From NCBI GenBank assembly GCA_040902585.1, contig JBBDXA010000228.1, positions 6,697 to 70,696 on the forward strand: a stretch of DNA of 64,000 nt, in the 5' to 3' direction. A model generated the notes under the pieces. That model searched no databases and was not told the origin of the DNA. It saw only the letters and a list, made by a program, of their open reading frames with translations. Position 1 is the stretch's first letter. Every line of letters begins with the position of its first letter. The stretch comes from JBBDXA01 sp040902585. GTDB lineage: Bacteria > Planctomycetota > Phycisphaerae > Phycisphaerales > Phycisphaeraceae. A program made the translations under genes and the position numbers. Positions 58,466 through 64,000 of this stretch are shown piece after piece.

Positions 58466-59428
58466 TCACTTCGTCGGCGCGGGCTTCGCTTCCGCCTTCA
58501 CCGCCGGCTTCTTCGCCGGCCGCTTGTCGAACGCGCGATTCATCTTTTCTTTATCCAGCACACACTTCGCGCCGCCTTCGGGAATCGCCACGCCTGCGGA
58601 CCACAGGATGCCGTTGACGGTGAACTGGCGCATGCCATCCAAAGCCCAGGCGAAGTGGGCATCGATGCCGGTGAAGACGAAGGCGCGGCCGGCGGCGGCG
58701 TTCGTCTCGGCAGGTCGCTCGTAGGCCCATGCGGCGATGGCCGCGTCGCCGCCCTTGTCGCTGCCGCTGGTGGCCTTGGCGGACCAGACGAGGGGCGTGA
58801 CGCCTTTCATGCCTTCGGTGAATTTCATTTTGGTAAGCCAGCCGTCGTTGAGTTTCCAGGGGGTGACGCCGCGGGTGATGTCGTGCTTGGGGAATTCGTT
58901 GTGCTCGGTATCCCAGTGCCCCCGGCCGGCGTTGGAGTAGCCGGCGACCCACGCGCCGCCAGACCAGGCGATGGCGTTGTCAGCAGAGGCACCGGGGTAA
59001 TCGATCGCGCCGTGGAGGTGGACGATGCCGACGCCGCGCTGGGCGAGTTTGTCCATGAGCGCGAGGCGATCCTTCTCAGCGAGGGTGGGCTGTTTGCCGC
59101 CGCCGTCGGAGAAGATGACGACCGCGGCCGCGCGATCGAAGAGCTTCTCATTCTTAGGCCAGTCGCGGATGAGGATGGGATGCACGCGGGGCGTCTGCTT
59201 GAGCATGTCAGCGAGCAGCACGCAGCCTGCGAAATATTCGTGCCCGCCCACGGCCTTGGTCGCCGTCGCGGGCCCGGCGATGAGCAGGATGCGGATCGCG
59301 CCGTCCGCTTCGGTGTCTTTCTCCAATTCGGCGAAGGATTGATCGTAGACATCCGGCTCGGCGGCGGGCAACGATCCAATCGCGAAAAGACATGTGAATA
59401 GGACAGGCAGTAGTCGGTTCAGATACAT
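58466..59428 (-). CDS. ThuA-domain exported protein
   Basis: A 320-residue protein with a signal peptide (LLPVLFTCLFAIGSLPAA). The ThuA-like fold, related to class I glutamine amidotransferases but without their catalytic residues, is indicated by IRILLIAGPATA, GGHEYFAGCVLLADMLK, AAVVIFSDGGGKQPTLAEKDRLALMDKL, GVGIVHLHGAIDYPG and WAYERPAETNAAAGRAFVFTG. The tail is Lys/Pro/Ala-rich (RPAKKPAVKAEAKPAPTK). ThuA-like proteins are very common in Planctomycetes next to cytochrome dehydrogenases and sugar oxidoreductases; a role in sugar metabolism is suspected. It is convergent with the MoeB fusion. Confidence 0.88.
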   Translation of the reverse strand: MYLNRLLPVLFTCLFAIGSLPAAEPDVYDQSFAELEKDTEADGAIRILLIAGPATATKAVGGHEYFAGCVLLADMLKQTPRVHPILIRDWPKNEKLFDRAAAVVIFSDGGGKQPTLAEKDRLALMDKLAQRGVGIVHLHGAIDYPGASADNAIAWSGGAWVAGYSNAGRGHWDTEHNEFPKHDITRGVTPWKLNDGWLTKMKFTEGMKGVTPLVWSAKATSGSDKGGDAAIAAWAYERPAETNAAAGRAFVFTGIDAHFAWALDGMRQFTVNGILWSAGVAIPEGGAKCVLDKEKMNRAFDKRPAKKPAVKAEAKPAPTK

Positions 59429-59485
59429 CAGTAGATTCCGGGTTGAGGTGACGCAAGGAAAGAATAGTCTCTCGAATCGCAGGTG

Positions 59486-60283
59486 TTACGGAAACTCCGG
59501 CACGCCATCGTTCTGAATCGTGCCTGTGTTCAAAAGGTGAGGCTGATGGTCGTTGTTCCACCGCTGGTTGGATTCGCGATTGAGCACCACATCAACCAGT
59601 TCCGTGCGGTCCACGATCTCAACATGCATATCCACGAACGCCACGTTCGGATTACCCATGTGCATTCGGCTGGGCCATTGGCCGGTGCGGTATGGGCCGA
59701 TGAAGCCGGACCAGAAATCATTTGGATTGCTGTCGGCGAAGGCGACCATGTCCGACGGATTCTTCACGGCTGCGACGCGGGCGGCATCGAGATAGGGATG
59801 GTTGCGGTAGACGCCCAGGCCGGTGTTGGGGTTCTGCACCATAAACGCGCCCCACACGTTGTAGCCGTACGAGAATTTGTAGGTGTAACCGCGGATGCGC
59901 GTTTCATTTTCGTCGTAACCGAAGAAGGCCGGCTCGCCGGGCGTGGTGCGGTAATCCCACTCCGTGCTCGCCGGTGCCTGCGGGCAGTGGAAGATGCGCT
60001 GGTCGCGATCGGTGAACCGTCGAAGCTGCGGCGGCCAAAGCCAGATGCGGTCGTTGTTGTTGGGCGCGGCGTCGAGCCCCGCGGGATAGTAGTTGGCCAG
60101 GTCGGCGTACATGGTCAACGCCTCGACGAGCTGCCTCTGATTGGAACCACACCACGCGGCGCGGGCCGATTGCCGGCTCTTCCCCAAGGCGGGCAGGAGC
60201 ATCGAAATGAGCAGCGCGATCAACGAGATAACCAGAAGCATCTCGATGAGCGTGAAGCCGCGATATCTTGCCTGGGTCGGCAT
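59486..60283 (-). CDS. Prepilin-type N-terminal cleavage protein (H-x9-DG-like)
   Basis: A 265-residue pseudopilin. The leader MPTQARYRG is followed by FTLIEMLLVISLIALLISMLLPAL with Glu at mature position 5. The rest is the layout common in planctomycete secreted prepilin-like proteins: WCGSNQRQLVEAL, CPQAP, GYNVWGAFM and the final block HMGNPNVAFVDMHVEIVD, where H-x-G-x-x-N-V-x-F-x-D is a form of the H-x9-DG motif. These proteins occur in tens of copies per genome and their job is unknown. It is separate from the main pseudopilin cluster and diverges from the DUF1501 gene. Confidence 0.85.
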   Translation of the reverse strand: MPTQARYRGFTLIEMLLVISLIALLISMLLPALGKSRQSARAAWCGSNQRQLVEALTMYADLANYYPAGLDAAPNNNDRIWLWPPQLRRFTDRDQRIFHCPQAPASTEWDYRTTPGEPAFFGYDENETRIRGYTYKFSYGYNVWGAFMVQNPNTGLGVYRNHPYLDAARVAAVKNPSDMVAFADSNPNDFWSGFIGPYRTGQWPSRMHMGNPNVAFVDMHVEIVDRTELVDVVLNRESNQRWNNDHQPHLLNTGTIQNDGVPEFP

Positions 60284-60433
60284 GCTGAAACTCCGGCGGA
60301 CCGAACCATTCTACCAGCGAAGGCTGAAAAACCGATCATTCCGTGGGGCCGGCGTTACCATGATACTTACCCGCGACAAGATACAATAGAATCTGCGGGG
60401 CGGTTGAAGAAGGCGACGGTCGGAGCCTGCATC

Positions 60434-61831
60434 ATGCTCAACTTCAATGATCCAGTCAGTCGTCGCAGTTTTCTCAGCGTCGGTAGCCTCGCGCTGGGCG
60501 GACTCTCGCTCTCGCAGCTCATGGCTTCCAAGGCGCTGGCGGGCGCGGCAGGCGGGGATGGCAAAGTCGTGAAGGATGTGTCGGTCGTCTTTCTTTTCAT
60601 GCACGGCGGCCCGCCGCAGCAGGAAACGTTTGACCCGAAGATGTCCGCGCCCAGCGGCGTCCGCAGCACCACTGACGAGATCAAGACAAAAATCCCCGGC
60701 ATCACCTTCGGCGGCACGATGCACAAGCTCGCCGCCCTCAACGACAAGTTCTCCATCGTCCGCTCCTTCTCCACAGGCGACGGCAACCACGACATCAAAC
60801 CCATCGTCGCCAAGACCCAACTCAACGCCAACCTCGGCTCCATCTACTCGCGCGTCGCGGGGACCAATCACCCCATCACCGGTATGCCGCGCAACATCGC
60901 CCTCTTCCCCCGCGCGGTGGATAAGGAAGCGGGCGAAGCGGTGAAACAGTTCGGCAACTTTCTTTCCACCGGCGATCTGGGGAGCGCCTACGCGCCGTTT
61001 GAGCCGGGCGGGGATGGCACCTTCCAGCGCAACCTTCAGCTCGCCCTTTCGCGCGAACGATTCGATGATCGCCGCGGGCTGCTGGAGAAGATCGATGTCA
61101 TGCGGCGCACGCTCGACGTCACCGGCGAGTTCACCGGCATCGATCGCTTCCAGACGCAGGCGTTTGACACCATCCTCGGCGGCGTCGCCGATGCGTTCGA
61201 TCTTTCCAAGGAAGACCCCAAACTCGTCGCGCGATACGACACCAGCAAGCTCGTCGCGCGCTCCGCCATCGACAAGAAATGGAACAACCATCCGCGTTAC
61301 GCTGACCACGTCGCCTCACTCGGCAAACTGATGCTCATGGCCCGCAGACTCTGCGAGCGCGGCGCGGGCTTTGTCACGGTGACGACGAACTTCGTCTGGG
61401 ATTTTCACGCCGACCAGAACAACGCGGGCTGCGCCGAAGGCATGATCTACGCCGGCGCGCCGTTTGATCACGCGGTCTCGGCGTTCATTGAAGACGTCGA
61501 ATCGCGCGGCCTTTCGAAAAAGATTCTGCTGGTCTGCTGCGGCGAGATGGGTCGCACGCCCAAGGTCAACGCCAAGGGCGGGCGCGATCACTGGGGCGGC
61601 CTCGCGCCTCTGCTCCTGCACGGCGGCGGCTTGAAAATGGGGCAGACCATCGGCGAATCCTCACGCGATGCAGGCGAGGCGCACACCGAGCCGATCCGCA
61701 TTCCAAATCTCATCTCCACGCTGATGCACAGCGTCTTCGACGTGGGCCTGCTTCGGCTGGATACCAGCGTGCCGTCGGAAGTCGCCAAGCTGATCACGGG
61801 CAGCGAGCCGATCAAAGAGCTGATGGCTTGA
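60434..61831 (+). CDS. DUF1501 protein (Tat-type signal, sulfatase-like fold)
   Basis: A 465-residue protein with a twin-arginine-like signal SRRSFLSVGSLALGG. DUF1501 motifs are VVFLFMHGGPPQQETFDPK, ITFGGTMHKLAALNDKFSIVRSF, WDFHADQNN and LLVCCGEMGRTPKVNAKGGRDHWG, close to the alkaline phosphatase-like superfamily though catalytic roles are untested. The family is nearly a signature of Planctomycetes and usually paired with a cytochrome-containing DUF1553/1549 protein; that partner is absent, and the PVC-type dehydrogenase is 18 kb off. ATG 60434 was chosen because a longer open frame upstream translates the neighbouring intergenic region. Confidence 0.92.
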   Translation: MLNFNDPVSRRSFLSVGSLALGGLSLSQLMASKALAGAAGGDGKVVKDVSVVFLFMHGGPPQQETFDPKMSAPSGVRSTTDEIKTKIPGITFGGTMHKLAALNDKFSIVRSFSTGDGNHDIKPIVAKTQLNANLGSIYSRVAGTNHPITGMPRNIALFPRAVDKEAGEAVKQFGNFLSTGDLGSAYAPFEPGGDGTFQRNLQLALSRERFDDRRGLLEKIDVMRRTLDVTGEFTGIDRFQTQAFDTILGGVADAFDLSKEDPKLVARYDTSKLVARSAIDKKWNNHPRYADHVASLGKLMLMARRLCERGAGFVTVTTNFVWDFHADQNNAGCAEGMIYAGAPFDHAVSAFIEDVESRGLSKKILLVCCGEMGRTPKVNAKGGRDHWGGLAPLLLHGGGLKMGQTIGESSRDAGEAHTEPIRIPNLISTLMHSVFDVGLLRLDTSVPSEVAKLITGSEPIKELMA

Positions 61832-61844
61832 GAGGGCATGTCTA

Positions 61845-61941
61845 GGGTGCCATGGGCAAGCGAGTCCGCGAGCTTGCCCGTGCCGTGCGCCCTTGGTTCA
61901 TCTCACGGGTAAGCTCGCCGACTCGCTTACCCATGGCACCC
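61845..61941. repeat. Long inverted repeat H3
   Basis: GGGTGCCATGGGCAAGCG at 61845 matches CGCTTACCCATGGCACCC ending at 61941. Inner words GCGAGCTTGCCCGTG and CACGGGTAAGCTCGC also pair. It lies between the converging DUF1501 and third ATPase genes and is the same family as H2. Confidence 0.88.
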
Positions 61942-61977
61942 GGGAACGAACCACTAGCACCCGGGAACGAACCACTA
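61936..61977. repeat. Perfect 21-bp tandem duplication
   Basis: The unit GCACCCGGGAACGAACCACTA occurs twice back to back (61936-61956 and 61957-61977), overlapping the right end of H3. 21 bp is three times seven. Confidence 0.95.
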
Positions 61978-61997
61978 GCAGATTCTCAGTCGTCCAA

Positions 61998-63875
61998 TCA
62001 GATCGTCGCCTCGGTTACGCGCAGCACCTCATCGACCGTGGTCATCCCCAGCGCGACCTTCTTGAAGCCGTCGATGCGCAGCGTCACCATCCCGCGCTCG
62101 ACGCAGATGCGGCGAAACTCGGTCACGTTCGGATTGCTCACCACCTTGTCGCGCAGGAAGTCATCGAGCACGAGCAGTTCATACAGGCCGACGCGCCCGG
62201 AGTAGCCCGTGTTGCGGCAACGATCGCAGCCTTCGCCCTTGAACAGTTCGTTCACGTGAATGCCCAGCATCGCCAGATGCTCTTCCGACTCGCCGTCAAC
62301 GGTGGTGGGCACCTTGCAGTGTTCGCAGATGCGGCGGGTCAGGCGCTGGGCGAGGCAGCCGTGCAGGGCTGCGCCGATGAGGTAAGGCTCGACGCCGATG
62401 TTGATCAGTCGCGTCACGCTGGAAGGCGCGTCGTTGGTGTGCAATGTCGAGAGCACCAGGTGACCGGTGAGCGAAGCCTGGATCGCGATCTTCGCCGTCT
62501 CCGCATCACGAATTTCACCGACCATGACGACGTCCGGGTCCTGTCGCAGGAGCGAGCGCAGGGCCGCGGCGAAGCTCATGCCGATCTTCTCGTGAGCCTG
62601 CACCTGGTTGATGCCGTTCAAGTGATATTCGACCGGGTCTTCAACGGTGGAGATGTTCAGTTCATTGCGGTCGAGCTGCGCGAGCGATGCATACAGCGTG
62701 GTCGTCTTACCCGAGCCGGTGGGCCCGGTGACGAGGATGATGCCGTGCGGCTGATCGATCTGATGCTTCCAGATGTTCAGCGTATCCTCGCCCATGCCCA
62801 GGTGATCGAGGCTCACCTGAATCGATCGCGTATCGAGAATACGCATGACCGCCTTTTCACCGGCGACGGTCGGCAGCGTCGAAAGTCGAAGGTCGAGCTT
62901 GCGGCCGTGAATCACGGCGCGGATGCGGCCATCCTGAGGAAGGCGGCGCTCGGAGATGTCCAGATTCGACATGACCTTCAGACGCGAGATGATCGCCGCG
63001 TGCATCTGGTGCGGCGGACTCATCGCTTCAAACAAAATGCCGTCGATGCGGTAGCGGATCTTAAGCTTCTTTTCCTGCGGCTCGATGTGAATATCACTCG
63101 CGCCCTGCTTGACCGCGTCGGCAATCACGAAGTTCACCAGGCGGATGACCGGCGATTCGCCCGCCATCTTCTCAAGGTCAACTTCCTCTTCCTTGGTGTT
63201 CACAACTTCGACATCATCTTCTTCCACACCGGCGATGATCTCGTCGACGTTGAGACTGTTGTCGTTGCTGCCTTCCTCTTCGCGGCTGGCGTCGACGATG
63301 GCGACGATATCCTTGCGACAGACGACGACAGGCTTGACAGCGACACCCAGACGATGACGCACTTCGTCGATCGCCATCAGGTTGTCGGGGTGAACGACGC
63401 CCAGCAGCAGGCGCGAGCCGCTCATGCGAAGGGGCACGACGCCGCGCTCCTTACAGTAGTCGCGCCCGAGGCGCTGCATCATTTTTTCATCGATGGTGTC
63501 TTCGGAAACTCGCTCGAAGCCGAGGCCGCGCACAATCGCCACGGCGGACTGCACATCCTGCTCAGCCACGCTCATCTCCACGAGCACATCCGCCAGCTTC
63601 TTGCCGGGGGTCTTGGAGATGACGGCCTGGGCCTGTGAAAGGATCGCCGCCGTGCAGGACCCGTTATCGAGCAGCACCTGCGCCAGGTCGGCCACGGGCG
63701 CGTTCTCAGGCTCATCGCCCGGCGTCCACAGGTCGCTCAGCGCTTCGGTCGCGCGGCGAGGAATCGGCCTGGCCGCGGCCGCAGGCCGGGCCGCTTCAAG
63801 CGGCCCCGCCGCCGGCGTGGGCCCGTCATCGAAGTCACCAAGCAGGTCATCCAGATCGGTCAGATCGTTGCTCAT
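61998..63875 (-). CDS. GspE/PilB-family assembly ATPase (copy 3)
   Basis: A 625-residue ATPase. The N-terminal ~70 residues are Ala/Pro/Asp-rich (DDLLGDFDDGPTPAAGP), then an MshEN-type domain (LADVLVEMSVAEQDVQSAV), an acidic linker (DASREEEGSNDN to VNTKEEEVDLEKMAGE), and the core: Walker A GPTGSGKTTTLYASL, Asp box ISTVEDPVEYHLNG, Walker B LRQDPDVVMVGEIRD, His box HLVLSTLHTNDAPS and a zinc motif CEHCKVPTT/CDRCRNTGYSG. It is not next to other pilus genes. The start ATG 63875 is preferred to one at 63893. It may power a separate machine. Confidence 0.9.
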   Translation of the reverse strand: MSNDLTDLDDLLGDFDDGPTPAAGPLEAARPAAAARPIPRRATEALSDLWTPGDEPENAPVADLAQVLLDNGSCTAAILSQAQAVISKTPGKKLADVLVEMSVAEQDVQSAVAIVRGLGFERVSEDTIDEKMMQRLGRDYCKERGVVPLRMSGSRLLLGVVHPDNLMAIDEVRHRLGVAVKPVVVCRKDIVAIVDASREEEGSNDNSLNVDEIIAGVEEDDVEVVNTKEEEVDLEKMAGESPVIRLVNFVIADAVKQGASDIHIEPQEKKLKIRYRIDGILFEAMSPPHQMHAAIISRLKVMSNLDISERRLPQDGRIRAVIHGRKLDLRLSTLPTVAGEKAVMRILDTRSIQVSLDHLGMGEDTLNIWKHQIDQPHGIILVTGPTGSGKTTTLYASLAQLDRNELNISTVEDPVEYHLNGINQVQAHEKIGMSFAAALRSLLRQDPDVVMVGEIRDAETAKIAIQASLTGHLVLSTLHTNDAPSSVTRLINIGVEPYLIGAALHGCLAQRLTRRICEHCKVPTTVDGESEEHLAMLGIHVNELFKGEGCDRCRNTGYSGRVGLYELLVLDDFLRDKVVSNPNVTEFRRICVERGMVTLRIDGFKKVALGMTTVDEVLRVTEATI

Positions 63876-63909
63876 GCGATGCCTCGGACTCAACGTGTGT
63901 GATCAGTTT

Positions 63910-63983
63910 GGAGCACCGGCCCGGTAGGGTGGTGCAATCGTATTCGCACACCCTTGGGCACCGCCCTGCCGGGCCGGTGCTCC
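63910..63983. repeat. Inverted-repeat element (family K, copy 2)
   Basis: GGAGCACCGGCCCGG at 63910 pairs with CCGGGCCGGTGCTCC ending at 63983; the inner GGGTGGTGC pairs with GCACCGCCC. It lies upstream of the third ATPase gene. Confidence 0.8.
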
Positions 63984-64000
63984 AGTTCCACGTGCTTACG

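Noticed and set aside
59483..60433. N-terminal extension of the DUF1501 protein through the opposite-strand pseudopilin gene
   Set aside because: The DUF1501 signal peptide begins at 60434; the extension is antisense to a well-supported prepilin gene.

Overview
The window reads as a chromosomal piece of a high-G+C member of the Planctomycetota, probably of the Phycisphaerae branch. The taxonomic reasoning rests on family content: a DUF1501 protein, a PVC-type dehydrogenase with a C-terminal CxxCH cytochrome domain, a ThuA-like protein, an H-x9-DG-like prepilin, four-helix-bundle (23S intervening-sequence type) and GxxExxY proteins, and large pseudopilin clusters. A 10-N gap at 39536-39545 shows it is a scaffolded assembly, possibly metagenomic. 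No rRNA, tRNA, CRISPR array, transposase or phage gene was seen.

Layout. 1-5.3 kb: the tail of an SGNH-like hydrolase, a four-helix-bundle protein, a 2-hydroxyacid dehydrogenase, and a LolCDE-like ABC transporter whose permease and ATPase genes are separated by a GxxExxY protein gene flanked by inverted 9-mer arrays. 5.4-18.8 kb: housekeeping genes (lysS, rplS, SAM hydrolase, rpoN, recR, a BFD-like 2Fe-2S protein, an esterase, mgtE, holA, a lipoprotein and small membrane protein, surE). 18.9-33.0 kb: a leftward cluster for a type II secretion/type IV pilus-like machine: a very large GspK-like protein, GspJ-, I-, H- and G-like pseudopilins, GspF, a GspE/PilB ATPase, PilT and a second GspE/PilB ATPase. 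A third GspE/PilB homologue lies alone at 62-63.9 kb. 33-39 kb: a DsbD-like thiol transporter, an isolated fliM, a 57-residue membrane protein, a lipoprotein and pyrK.

39-49.5 kb: the PVC-type cytochrome dehydrogenase, two exported or membrane proteins of unknown role, a Maf-like (DUF115) glycosylation protein followed by a nucleotidyltransferase fused to a cluster-less radical-SAM-like domain, nadA and a DUF3592-like protein. 49.5-56.1 kb: a surface-polysaccharide region with a polysaccharide deacetylase diverging from a Wzm/Wzt exporter, a methyltransferase, a Gfo/Idh/MocA oxidoreductase and an epimerase; the last three are tightly spaced or overlap. 56.1-62 kb: a Tat-exported phosphoesterase, a MoeB-rhodanese fusion, ThuA, a pseudopilin and DUF1501.

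The most striking content lies between and inside genes. At least fifteen loci carry short tandem arrays whose unit is almost always 7 bp but whose sequence differs from array to array, with some arrays combined in a recurring order. Many end within about 20 nt of a start codon; related arrays sit in frame inside lysS, recR and nadA. In addition there are several families of long inverted-repeat (MITE- or REP-like) elements. The GxxExxY gene with its inverted terminal arrays looks like a discrete insertion and is the best candidate here for an undescribed repeat-associated element.
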